From Poriferisodalis sp965221195 (lineage in GTDB: Bacteria > Actinomycetota > Acidimicrobiia > Acidimicrobiales > Poriferisodalaceae), in assembly GCA_965221195.1 (NCBI GenBank), contig OZ244864.1, forward strand, positions 1,302,001-1,366,000: a stretch of DNA of 64,000 nt, in the 5' to 3' direction. Under the pieces are notes generated by a model that was given only the letters and a program-made list of their open reading frames with translations, ran no database searches and was not told where the DNA came from. The position numbers were made by a program, and so were the translations under genes. Positions 26,715 to 35,036 of the stretch are shown in pieces; position 1 is the stretch's first letter, and the number at the start of each line of letters is the position of its first letter.

Positions 26715-27410
26715 TTGGCACTCGCTGCGCTCCTCATTGCTGGGTGCGCAAGCGGCACCGAGGCCGATTCGCGCTATGAGGGTCTCGCCGTGGCGCCCTC
26801 GCAATTGCGCCAGATCCCCCAGATGGTTCTTCCCGACACTTCCGGCAACGACTTCCATCTCGCCGATGACACCCAAGGGCAGGTGCGGTTGGTGTATCAA
26901 CTTTTCACCAACTGTCCCGATATCTGCGGGGTGCAGCTAGCACAGTTGGCCAGCGTGTTAGGGCGCCCCGGTGTGCCCGGCAACGTGCAGGTGCTCGCTG
27001 TGACGGTTGACCCAGATCGGGACACCCCTGAGGTTCTGCGCGCCTATCTTGACCAATTCAGCGCCGACTTCATTGGATTGGTGCCCCAGAACCCACAGCA
27101 GCTCACCGACCTGCAGAACGCCCTCGGGTCGCTGGCTTCTATCAAGGTGTTCCCCGAGTCTGTTGGCCCTGAATCTGTTGGCCCTGAATCTGTTGACAGT
27201 GGGAACAGTAACGGCACACCCCAGGATGCTGGCACCCCCCACGACCACGGTGCCTACGACATCGCGCACGACGGACGCGTCTTCGCGTTCGCTGCCAACG
27301 GATACGGCTACGCGCAGTATCCGTATCCCACTCGGCAGTCGGAATTTGACCATGACCTACCGATCTTGGCGAGCATCGAACCTGACGCACCGCTTGAGGC
27401 AGGCTTGTAA
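26715..27410 (+). CDS. SCO1/SenC-like copper chaperone lipoprotein
   Basis: A secreted thioredoxin-fold protein that delivers copper to the CuA site of cytochrome oxidase. The CxxxC copper site is NCPDICG, and the distal histidine lies in YDIAHDGRVFAF. A perfect lipobox (LIAGC) ends a hydrophobic leader, so it is membrane-anchored outside the cell. The frame stays open back through tRNA-Ala. Excluding the tRNA, only TTG 26715 or a CTG near 26682 can start it, so the true N-terminus is unsettled. A 15-bp repeat encodes ESVGP three times near 27160-27195. It is 2 bp upstream of ctaG. Confidence 0.85.
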   Translation: MALAALLIAGCASGTEADSRYEGLAVAPSQLRQIPQMVLPDTSGNDFHLADDTQGQVRLVYQLFTNCPDICGVQLAQLASVLGRPGVPGNVQVLAVTVDPDRDTPEVLRAYLDQFSADFIGLVPQNPQQLTDLQNALGSLASIKVFPESVGPESVGPESVDSGNSNGTPQDAGTPHDHGAYDIAHDGRVFAFAANGYGYAQYPYPTRQSEFDHDLPILASIEPDAPLEAGL

Positions 27411-27412
27411 GC

Positions 27413-28252
27413 ATGAGGTTCTGGTGCTCGGCCTTGCAAGAACCGTGGACGTGGGCTTGGCGTGCTTATCCCGGCGTGTGGGCTGCATCTGCGGCCCTCG
27501 CTGTGCCCTATGTGTGGGCTCGGCGCCGCATCCGCCAAACCAGCGTCGTAGCACCGGACCCAGCGGCGGTTGCGCTGCAGCGACGGCAAACATGGTTTTT
27601 CGCAGCTGGGGTAGCCGCGTTCTGGGTGGCCTCGGATTGGCCGCTGGGAGTCCTTGGTGCTGGCTATTTGGCTTCCGCGCACATGGCGCAGTTCATGCTG
27701 TACACATTGGTGGCCGCGCCGCTGCTGGTGCTAGGTACCCCCGAGGTGATGGCTCGCCGGGTTTTGGCAAAACTGCGCCTGTACCGGTTTGTGGCCAAGC
27801 TGACGCGTCCCGTCTTTGCCGGCCTTGCTTTCAACGGCTGCTTGGTGGCGACCCACTCGCCGTGGGTGACCGACACGCTGCGGGCGAGCCAATTCGGCTC
27901 ATTCGTGATGGACGTGGTTTGGCTAATTTCTGGAGTGATTGTGTGGCTGCCGATCTGCTCGCCGCTCCCAGAGCACCGGCTGCGGCAGTATCCCGCAAAG
28001 ATGGTGTATCTGTTCTTAGCGCTTGGTGTGGTGCCCGCCGTTCCGGCTGGGTTCTTGACCTTTGCGGGCTTTCCTCTCTATGCCACCTATGAGTTGGCAC
28101 CGCGTTTCTACGGTCTTGACGCAGCCGCCGATCAGCAGATGGCTGGACTCATCATGAAGCTGGGCGGTATCCCGATTGTGTGGGGAGCGATCGTCGCGAT
28201 GATGTTGCGCTGGGCCGACGAGGCGCGCCACCCGAGCCCAATGCCTCACTAG
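27413..28252 (+). CDS. Cytochrome c oxidase assembly factor CtaG (caa3 type)
   Basis: A 279-residue polytopic membrane protein of the caa3_CtaG family, which helps assemble cytochrome oxidase subunit I/II. Hydrophobic helices and the family motifs are visible: ASDWPLGVLGAGYLASAHMA and HMAQFMLYTLVAAPLLVLG early on, and GFLTFAGFPLYATYE near residue 215. It follows the SCO1-like gene by 2 bp, and both act on copper and oxidase assembly. It is not related to the mitochondrial Cox11-type CtaG. Confidence 0.88.
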   Translation: MRFWCSALQEPWTWAWRAYPGVWAASAALAVPYVWARRRIRQTSVVAPDPAAVALQRRQTWFFAAGVAAFWVASDWPLGVLGAGYLASAHMAQFMLYTLVAAPLLVLGTPEVMARRVLAKLRLYRFVAKLTRPVFAGLAFNGCLVATHSPWVTDTLRASQFGSFVMDVVWLISGVIVWLPICSPLPEHRLRQYPAKMVYLFLALGVVPAVPAGFLTFAGFPLYATYELAPRFYGLDAAADQQMAGLIMKLGGIPIVWGAIVAMMLRWADEARHPSPMPH

Positions 28253-28334
28253 ACATTAGAGCTATTTTGGCGGATGTGAGCGTGCCGGCGAACAGCCTGC
28301 CTGCTATGGCCCTAGAAGACAGCGGAGGGAATGG

Positions 28335-28526
28335 ATGACCGAGGTGCGGGTGTATCTAAACCCAGAGGAAGGGCCTCGCTGGTGCGCTGAGGACGACCGC
28401 GGGTTCATTGGAGCGTCTGCTCGTTTGCATATGTTGGTCGCTGCGATCAAGGAATGGGCAGTAGACGAAGGTTTCGCTGACGATTTGGGTATCCGTCTGG
28501 TTGATCTCACCGATCGCGCTGTATGA
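28335..28526 (+). CDS. Small HicB-like protein (63 aa)
   Basis: A short cytoplasmic protein with a strong ribosome site (GGAGGGAATGG immediately before ATG). The strand-strand-helix pattern RVYLNPEEGPRWCAEDDRGFIG followed by LHMLVAAIKEWA resembles HicB/DUF1902-type single-domain proteins. Those often act as antitoxins or orphan regulators. No HicA-like toxin is adjacent, so function is unassigned. It converges on the minus-strand unit ending at 28538. Confidence 0.62.
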   Translation: MTEVRVYLNPEEGPRWCAEDDRGFIGASARLHMLVAAIKEWAVDEGFADDLGIRLVDLTDRAV

Positions 28527-28537
28527 CAGGCCGAGGC

Positions 28538-28666
28538 CTAATCGACAATCACCAACGCCCAGTAGATCACCGCCGCTGTAAGGCCCGCAGCGGCTGCCAG
28601 TGCTCGCACGGACAACCACACCTCGTCGCTTGGACGCATCGGCCGCCGCGGCGGTCGGCCGAACAT
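28538..28666 (-). CDS. Small membrane protein coupled to aminopeptidase N (42 aa)
   Basis: Its ATG (28666-28664 on the minus strand) overlaps the aminopeptidase stop TGA, forming TGATG. This indicates translational coupling. The product starts with a basic, proline-rich segment (MFGRPPRRPMRPSDEVW). One hydrophobic helix (LAAAAGLTAAVIYWALVIV) follows and reaches the C-terminus. It resembles a C-tail-anchored small protein. Function and family are unknown. Confidence 0.58.
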   Translation of the reverse strand: MFGRPPRRPMRPSDEVWLSVRALAAAAGLTAAVIYWALVIVD

Positions 28667-31287
28667 CAGCCGATGCGGGCGCTCTCGCGCTCGCGCAGCC
28701 GTACGTGTACCCACATTTTCTCGATGTGCTGAGCGACGGTGAGCGCGCCCTGTGGCACTTCGTTCTCGGCGAAGAAATCTTCGACCTCGCTAGCCAGTTC
28801 GCGAGTATGCAGGCCGCGTATGCCACCTACCATGCGAGAGATGGAGTTCTGTGGGAAGCGGCTGGTGAGTTCGTCCCACTGGTCGCGGACGAACTCCCAC
28901 GCTGTTGCTCCCCAGTCCAGGTGCATCATTGCGGCTCCCAGCAAGTACGGGGCGTTTTGGGTGCGCACCTCAGTGGCGAACAACTCAAGCGTGCGGGCGA
29001 ACAGGTCGCGTTGGGGGAACAGCAGAAGCGCCTGCAAGCAACGCAGCTCGCTTTGGGGAGTGTTGGCCGAGCGGTACATGCCGACTATCCGCTCATAGTC
29101 GGTTTCGTCACCGGCCGCAGCAACGACCTCGGTAGCGGCCGCCGCCAAGTTCGGTTCAACGGCAGCATTGCCGCTGCAGTGGGTCTCGAAGATCTCGCGA
29201 GCCTGCTTTCGCACTAGTGAGTCGCGTCCGCGCCCACCCGCGGCTTCAAAGAGCACACCGCGAAGTTCTCGGTCGAGATCTGGTTCGCCCGGCTGGGGCT
29301 CAAAGCCCAGCACACCCAGAGCAGTTGTCGCCACGTCCCGGATCAGCACTTCCAGCGCAGCTCGACCGGTCGGCTCGGCGATGGCGTGCAGTCCTTTGAG
29401 GCCCGAGATCATCCGTAGCCACACATGCAGGTCTGTTTCGAGTCCCAAGTCGGTGACCAGATTGATGAACTCGGCTGCGCTCGCATCGCCGGCCAAGACT
29501 GCTGCATACGTGTCGTCCACGAGTCCGTACCGTTCGATGGGCGCAAGCACTTCGAGGGCTTGCTGTGCTACCGCTTTGAGTAGGTCGTCGCCGTAGCGAA
29601 CCCGGTAGTAGCCGTGACCACCTGCGTTTACCACCGCCCACTCCACCGGCCCGCCCAAGTCCACCGTCGTCGAGATGTCCAAGAGCAGCAGTTGCCGCTC
29701 AACTACCGAGCCGTCGCGTAGATGAGCGCGAACTATGACCGGCACGTTCCACAGCGGACCGTCGCTTGGCTCTGCGTCGCTCCCAGAACTGTTGCTCCCA
29801 GAATCGGCGATCTCGGAATTGCCGCTGCCAGAATTGCCGCCGTAGACGAATTGTTGCTGGGAGATGCTGAGGCCATCTTGGTGCCTTGCGACTGTCAGGA
29901 TCGGGTATCCGCCTCTGAAGATCCACCCATCCATCACCGACCGCACTGGCTCGCCGCTGGAGGACTCGAGGGCATCCCACAGGTCGGTCGTGGTGGTGTT
30001 GGAGTAGCTGTGGCGTTTGAGGTAGTGCTGAACGCCGGCTGCGAACCGATCTGCGCCTAGGTACTGTTCGAGCATCCGCACGACAGCGGCGCCTTTCTCG
30101 TAGGTCAGCACGTCGTACATTCCCTCGGCATCGGCGGGCGAGATCACTTGGTACTCAACCGGCCGGGTGGTACTCAAGGCGTCAACGTCGAAAGCCGCTC
30201 CCCGTTCGATTGAGAACTCGTCCCAACGCTTCCACTCGGGACGGAAGGCATCGGTGGTCGCTATCTGCATGAACGTGGCGAACGCTTCTTTTAGCCAGAT
30301 GCCGTTCCACCAATCCATCGTGACGAGATTGCCGAACCACATGTGAGCCAGCTCGTGGGCCACCACATCGACGATGCGCAGCAGCTCTGAGGTGGTGGCT
30401 GTTTGCGGGTCGGCGAGCAGCAGCGTCTCGCGGAAGGTGATGGCGCCCATGTTCTCCATTGCGCCGAAGGCGAAGTCCGGAACGGCGATGAGATCTACTT
30501 TGGTGCCCGGATAGTCGATGCCGTAGTAGTCAACCAGCCATGCCAGCGCGAAGGCCCCCGCTTGCAGCCCGAACGCCGTTAGGTTCGATTTGCCGCGCAC
30601 ATGAACAATGCGCAGCGGCACGCCGCCTACGTCAACCGGCTCGGTCGTTTCGAGATCGCCGACCACGAACGCCAGTAGGTAGGTGGACATCAGCATGGTG
30701 TCGGCGAAGGTGTCGCGTCGCCGTCCGTCAGCCAGCATCTCCGATGACACCAATTCACCGCAGCTAATTGCCAGCAGATTGGCGGGCACAATCATGGTGA
30801 CACCGAAGACGGCTTTGAGGTCTGGCTCGTCGAAGCAGGGGAACGCCCGCCGAGCGTTGGTGGACTCAAACTGGGTCGTAGCGATTGTGCGTGTCTCGCC
30901 TGCGCCGTCAACGAACGTGGATCGGTAGAAGCCCCGGAGCTGGTCGTTGAGCACACCGGCGAAGCTGCATTTGATCTGAACTTCGCCGGGCTCGAGCCGG
31001 TCGCCGTCTACGGGTCGTAGCGTCATCCGTTCGGTGTCGGGGTCGAGCGATACGTCGGCTTCGACAACCCTGTCGCCTTGTTGCAGGGTCGCCGATGTGC
31101 ATTCGAGCTCCGCAGCGTTCAAAGTGACACTGTCAACAGGTTCTTGCACCACAGCACCGATCACGACCGTCCCCGCGAACTGTGCAGCGTCAAGGTCGGG
31201 TTCGATGACGATGTCGTAGCGAACTGGCAGCACATCTCTCCGCAGCCGGTAGGGATTGGTACTGGGCAAGCTGTCAGTCAGAGGCAT
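28666..31287 (-). CDS. pepN: Aminopeptidase N (M1 family)
   Basis: A zinc aminopeptidase that removes N-terminal residues from peptides in the cytoplasm. The 873-residue protein carries the exopeptidase motif FGAMENMGAITF and the zinc site VAHELAHMWFGN with the third ligand in WLKEAFATFM. The size fits the actinobacterial PepN group. The frame starts at 31323, but ATG 31287 (MPLTDSLPSTNPYRL) is the family-like start. A Gly/Ser-rich insert (about 495-520, with NSGSGNSEIADSGSNSSGSD) interrupts the second half and is probably a disordered loop. The stop overlaps the start of a 42-aa membrane gene. Confidence 0.95.
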   Translation of the reverse strand: MPLTDSLPSTNPYRLRRDVLPVRYDIVIEPDLDAAQFAGTVVIGAVVQEPVDSVTLNAAELECTSATLQQGDRVVEADVSLDPDTERMTLRPVDGDRLEPGEVQIKCSFAGVLNDQLRGFYRSTFVDGAGETRTIATTQFESTNARRAFPCFDEPDLKAVFGVTMIVPANLLAISCGELVSSEMLADGRRRDTFADTMLMSTYLLAFVVGDLETTEPVDVGGVPLRIVHVRGKSNLTAFGLQAGAFALAWLVDYYGIDYPGTKVDLIAVPDFAFGAMENMGAITFRETLLLADPQTATTSELLRIVDVVAHELAHMWFGNLVTMDWWNGIWLKEAFATFMQIATTDAFRPEWKRWDEFSIERGAAFDVDALSTTRPVEYQVISPADAEGMYDVLTYEKGAAVVRMLEQYLGADRFAAGVQHYLKRHSYSNTTTTDLWDALESSSGEPVRSVMDGWIFRGGYPILTVARHQDGLSISQQQFVYGGNSGSGNSEIADSGSNSSGSDAEPSDGPLWNVPVIVRAHLRDGSVVERQLLLLDISTTVDLGGPVEWAVVNAGGHGYYRVRYGDDLLKAVAQQALEVLAPIERYGLVDDTYAAVLAGDASAAEFINLVTDLGLETDLHVWLRMISGLKGLHAIAEPTGRAALEVLIRDVATTALGVLGFEPQPGEPDLDRELRGVLFEAAGGRGRDSLVRKQAREIFETHCSGNAAVEPNLAAAATEVVAAAGDETDYERIVGMYRSANTPQSELRCLQALLLFPQRDLFARTLELFATEVRTQNAPYLLGAAMMHLDWGATAWEFVRDQWDELTSRFPQNSISRMVGGIRGLHTRELASEVEDFFAENEVPQGALTVAQHIEKMWVHVRLRERESARIG

Positions 31288-31400
31288 CACGCCGCGCAGA
31301 TTACCGACGCCTCTGCACCGCAACAGCAGAGTTCTGAAGATGCAAGAAACCGATCAGTTTCTCGTTGCATGCATCTAGCAGCCTGCGGGCCGCCCTGAGG

Positions 31401-33230
31401 TCATGGGTCAGGAAAGAGCGACGCTGCGATGTCGTCGGCGATTTCGTTGAGCAACGACCGCAGGTGTCGGCGTTGATCACCGATGTCAACAGGATCAGCT
31501 GAAACGTTTGGGCTGATGGCTTCTAAGTAGATCTTTGCTTTGGGCTCGGTGCCGCTTGGCCGGATGCAGATTCGTACGTCGGCATCGGCGGGCTGGTTGT
31601 CGCCGTTGGCGGTGGGTGATGCTGAGAGTGTCAGTTCGACGAGATCAGCGGGGTGGGATGCGCTCGAGTCCAGCCAGTCGGTGAAGCGTGTGACCGCACG
31701 ACCGGCGATCATGCTTGGCCGATGTGTGCGCACATGTGTCATCACTGCGGCTATCACGTCTGCGTTGGCGCGTACTGAGGTTGCAGCCGTGACGTGAAGT
31801 CCTATCTCGGCTGACAGCTCGTCGAGCCGTTCTAGCGGACCGATGCCGCGGCCAGCCAAGGCACCCACTAGTCGCGCAAATTCCACCGCAGCTGATATGC
31901 CGTCCTTGTCCAGCACGGCATCGGTTACCGAGTAGCCCAATGCTTCTTCGTAACCGAACAGCCAGCGCGCCGTACGATGTTGGAGACGGGGCATCATTAT
32001 CCACTTGAACCCTGTGAGTGTGCGGTGGTGGGCCACCCCCCGAGTTCTGCACAGAGCCGCGACCATCGTTGCGGACACCACCGACGATGCCGAGACGAAC
32101 GCTGGCTCTCTAGATGCCGGTTCCCCAAATGCTGGCTTCTCAGATGGCTTCCTAGATGCCGGTTCCCCAGACGCTGGCTCACCAGTTGGCTTGGCGCGGG
32201 TCTCGTCGCCGAGACGCGTTGCCAGCTCAATCAACCAGTCGCACAGCAACACGCCGAGTTCGTCACCGCTCAGGCGCCGCCACGAGCCGTGCTTGTCTCG
32301 CACGGCGACTGCCAGCCGGTCTGCATCGGGATCGTTGGCCATGACCAGATCGATGCAACGCTCATCGGCGAGCGAGGTGGCATCGTCGAGCGTGCCCGGC
32401 TCTTCAGGGTTCGGGTATGGCAGCCCACGGAACGACCCGTCGGGATGTCGCTGATGCTCAACGTAGGTCACAGGTGGCAGGCCGGCGGCGGCGAACGCAT
32501 GCCCGAGTGTCTCTGCGCCGACCCCGCACAGAGCTGTGTAGACCATCGGCGGCACATCGTTTGGGTCAACAGGCCGACCGTTCTCGTCGAAGACGGGACG
32601 GCGCACAACAGCTCCGACGTATTCGGCGATCACTGACCGCACGTTAAGGCTCTCGATCTCGTGCCGGGCGGCTAGGTCGCCGTCGTCGGGCAGCGACGAC
32701 AGGTCCATGCGAGCTTCGATGCGCCGGTCCAGTGGTGGCCGTATCTGCGTGCCGTCGGCCCAATACACCTTGAGACCGTTGTCGTCGCGGTGGTTGTGGC
32801 TGGCGGTGATCATCAGTCCAGCTCCGGCGGAGCGAGCGAGCATCTGGCGGGCCAGCAGGGGTGTTGGCGCTGGCCCGTCGATGATCGCAGTGGGAATCCC
32901 CAAGCCCGCCAGCAACCGGGCGGCATCTAGTGCCATGTCTGATGAACCGGGCCGCGCGTCGAAACCAACGACGGCGCCGCGACCCCCGAGGCCGCTGGCT
33001 ATGAGTTCGGCACCGACTGCTCGGGCTGCGATGCGGGCCATGACGCGGTTCATGCGAGTCGGTCCTGGTCCTGTGGATGCACGCATTCCCGCAGTGCCGA
33101 AACGCAGAACGCTCCCGAAGTGCTCCTGCACCCATTCGGGGTGTCGGCGTCCAGCCTCCATGGCCTGGCGGTTGGCGGGGTCTGGTTCGGCCTTCAGCCA
33201 AGATTCAAGCAGCACTGTGGGAGTCGTCAT
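31401..33230 (-). CDS. Phosphoglucomutase / phosphomannomutase family enzyme
   Basis: An alpha-D-phosphohexomutase that interconverts hexose 1- and 6-phosphates. The phosphoserine loop is TASHNHRDDNGLKVY, the metal loop NDPDADRLAV, the sugar loop near GYEEALGY and the phosphate site RPSGTEPK. ATG 33230 (MTTPTVLLESW) is preferred over 33257. A low-complexity insertion of repeats containing GEPAS and REPAF (about residues 352-382, nt 32090-32190) lies within the third domain. It is encoded by degenerate 12- to 30-bp repeats. Specificity for glucose versus mannose is undetermined. Confidence 0.92.
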   Translation of the reverse strand: MTTPTVLLESWLKAEPDPANRQAMEAGRRHPEWVQEHFGSVLRFGTAGMRASTGPGPTRMNRVMARIAARAVGAELIASGLGGRGAVVGFDARPGSSDMALDAARLLAGLGIPTAIIDGPAPTPLLARQMLARSAGAGLMITASHNHRDDNGLKVYWADGTQIRPPLDRRIEARMDLSSLPDDGDLAARHEIESLNVRSVIAEYVGAVVRRPVFDENGRPVDPNDVPPMVYTALCGVGAETLGHAFAAAGLPPVTYVEHQRHPDGSFRGLPYPNPEEPGTLDDATSLADERCIDLVMANDPDADRLAVAVRDKHGSWRRLSGDELGVLLCDWLIELATRLGDETRAKPTGEPASGEPASRKPSEKPAFGEPASREPAFVSASSVVSATMVAALCRTRGVAHHRTLTGFKWIMMPRLQHRTARWLFGYEEALGYSVTDAVLDKDGISAAVEFARLVGALAGRGIGPLERLDELSAEIGLHVTAATSVRANADVIAAVMTHVRTHRPSMIAGRAVTRFTDWLDSSASHPADLVELTLSASPTANGDNQPADADVRICIRPSGTEPKAKIYLEAISPNVSADPVDIGDQRRHLRSLLNEIADDIAASLFPDP

Positions 33231-33536
33231 GTCATCGCTCGTCGTCGCTCGCCTCACCCACCGGTTCGGCTCTGTGTTTTCGCTTGGCTCGCAAGGCTGG
33301 TGCGCTATCAGTCTCGCCGCGGAACAGTTACACCTAGCGCGTGTACGTTGAATCTGCTACGTATCGGCTGAGTGAGACATTGCTTCGTCTGTGGGGTAGC
33401 TGTTTCAGCAGCCTAACCACACTGCCTAAATCTCGGTCACTTGTGTCACTAAGTGACCGAGATTTGACTAGTCGGGTCACTTACTGCTGCTAGGACTCTT
33501 TGGGCAGTGTCAGCAGGGCAGTATGTTCGGCCCGGC
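33231..33536. other. Divergent intergenic region with a long palindrome
   Basis: This 306-bp spacer separates the phosphohexomutase (minus) from the MBOAT gene (plus). Its main feature is the 38-nt palindrome at 33428-33465. A further GGTCACTT-like half-site is seen at 33474-33482. No confident promoter could be placed, and no gene is visible. Confidence 0.6.
33428..33465. promoter_or_regulatory. 15-bp perfect inverted repeat, putative operator or terminator
   Basis: AAATCTCGGTCACTT and AAGTGACCGAGATTT are perfect inverted repeats around an 8-nt centre (GTGTCACT). It lies in the divergent spacer between a sugar-phosphate mutase and an acyltransferase gene. It could be a bidirectional stem-loop or a repressor site, with an additional GTCACTT half-site downstream. 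Confidence 0.55.
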
Positions 33537-35033
33537 ATGCTGTTCCCGACATTTGTTTTTGGAGCATTTTTCTTCGTCGTTTTCGTCGTGAATTGGCTGA
33601 CACGGCCTCATCCAACGCTGTGGAAGCCGCTGATGCTCGCTGCCAGCGTTGTGTTTTACGGGTGGTGGAGTTGGCGCTTCGTCATGTTGTTGTTGGCGAC
33701 CATCGTCCTCAACTGGATAGTGGGCCACTTCGCCGCAGACGCGCTGCGTGGACTGGATTCATCCGCAGGCGCGCTGCGGACATCAGACCCAGCGACCCAA
33801 ACCCGGGGCCCCCAACTTCGAGGTGCCAGCGCCAAGTGGTGGATTCGGATAGGTGTGGCCGCCAATCTCGGCATCCTCGGCGTTTTCAAGTACTGGGATT
33901 TCCTTGCTGTGGAGATGTCGAACCTGCTTGAGAGCATCGGCATCTCCGGTGCCCTGCCGGCGCTGGAGTACACGCTGCCGGTCGGCATTTCGTTCTACAC
34001 GTTCCAGGCGATGAGCTACATCATCGACATCGGCCGGGGCCAAATTCGCGAGATGGCACCGTTGGACTTCGCGGTCTATTTGTCGTTTTTCCCTCAGCTT
34101 GTGGCCGGCCCGATTGTGCGAGCCTCAGAAATGGCACCACAGCTCGCCGCCCGCCCTGACCCTCGCTGCGTACCTGCAGCTGAGGCATTCGGCCTCATAC
34201 TGAACGGGCTGTTCAAGAAGGTGGTGATCTCAAGTTTTCTGGCCAGCGAGATCGTGGACGGTGTTTTCGCTGATCCCTCAGCCCATAGCGGATTGGAGGT
34301 TGTGCTGGCGGTCTACGCCTACGCCGTCGTGATCTACGCGGACTTCTCGGGCTACACCGACATCGCAATCGGCGTGGCGCTGTTGCTCGGCTTTCGTTTC
34401 CCCCGGAACTTTGACAACCCGTATCGGGCCCTCACGCTGCAAGACTTCTGGCGTCGTTGGCACATGACGCTCTCTCGCTGGTTGCGCGACTACTTGTATG
34501 TGCCGCTGGGCGGCAACCGGCGAGGTCGGCTGGGCACCTACCGCAATCTGTTGATCGTCATGCTGCTCGGCGGTTTGTGGCACGGCAGTACGTGGAACTT
34601 CGTCATCTGGGGCGGCATTCACGGCGTGGCGCTGGCTGTGGAGCGGCTGCTACGAGAGCGTCGCGACCGCATCGGCACAGGTGGGTTGCTGCCGTCGGGC
34701 ATCGCCGACACGTTGCGTTGGCTGGTCACGTTCCACATCGTGTGCTTGGCGTGGGTGTTTTTCCGGTCTGAATCGCTGTCGGCGGCGATGGAGATGCTCA
34801 CAGCTGTGGTCAACTTCGGCAGCTACGCAGGCACGGCGACGCCACTTGTCATCGCTGTGACTTTTGGGGCACTGGCATTTCAGTTCATGCCATCTGACTG
34901 GTTTGAGCAACTTCGAGATGTCTTCGCCAGCTTGGGCTGGGTCAGCCAAGGAGCTGTGGTGGGATTGTCGCTCGTGGCAATCGACGTGCTCGGCCCGACA
35001 GGTGTGGCTCCGTTCATCTACTTCCAGTTCTGA
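33537..35033 (+). CDS. MBOAT-family O-acyltransferase (AlgI-like)
   Basis: A membrane-bound O-acyltransferase that moves acyl groups across the membrane to extracytoplasmic polymers. About ten hydrophobic helices are visible. The catalytic histidine region is LLGGLWHGSTWNFVIWGGIHG near residue 350. YWDFLAVE, FPQLVAGPIVRA and DFWRRWHMTLSRWLRDYLYVP are AlgI/PatA-type landmarks. ATG 33537 gives the family-typical start MLFPTFVFGAFF; the frame opens at GTG 33507. It is 3 bp upstream of an SGNH protein, the usual partner of such acyltransferases. Confidence 0.9.
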   Translation: MLFPTFVFGAFFFVVFVVNWLTRPHPTLWKPLMLAASVVFYGWWSWRFVMLLLATIVLNWIVGHFAADALRGLDSSAGALRTSDPATQTRGPQLRGASAKWWIRIGVAANLGILGVFKYWDFLAVEMSNLLESIGISGALPALEYTLPVGISFYTFQAMSYIIDIGRGQIREMAPLDFAVYLSFFPQLVAGPIVRASEMAPQLAARPDPRCVPAAEAFGLILNGLFKKVVISSFLASEIVDGVFADPSAHSGLEVVLAVYAYAVVIYADFSGYTDIAIGVALLLGFRFPRNFDNPYRALTLQDFWRRWHMTLSRWLRDYLYVPLGGNRRGRLGTYRNLLIVMLLGGLWHGSTWNFVIWGGIHGVALAVERLLRERRDRIGTGGLLPSGIADTLRWLVTFHIVCLAWVFFRSESLSAAMEMLTAVVNFGSYAGTATPLVIAVTFGALAFQFMPSDWFEQLRDVFASLGWVSQGAVVGLSLVAIDVLGPTGVAPFIYFQF

Positions 35034-35036
35034 GCC

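Noticed and set aside
28600..29217. 205-codon ORF on the plus strand under pepN
   Set aside because: It is an antisense shadow of aminopeptidase N, which has a complete active site on the other strand.
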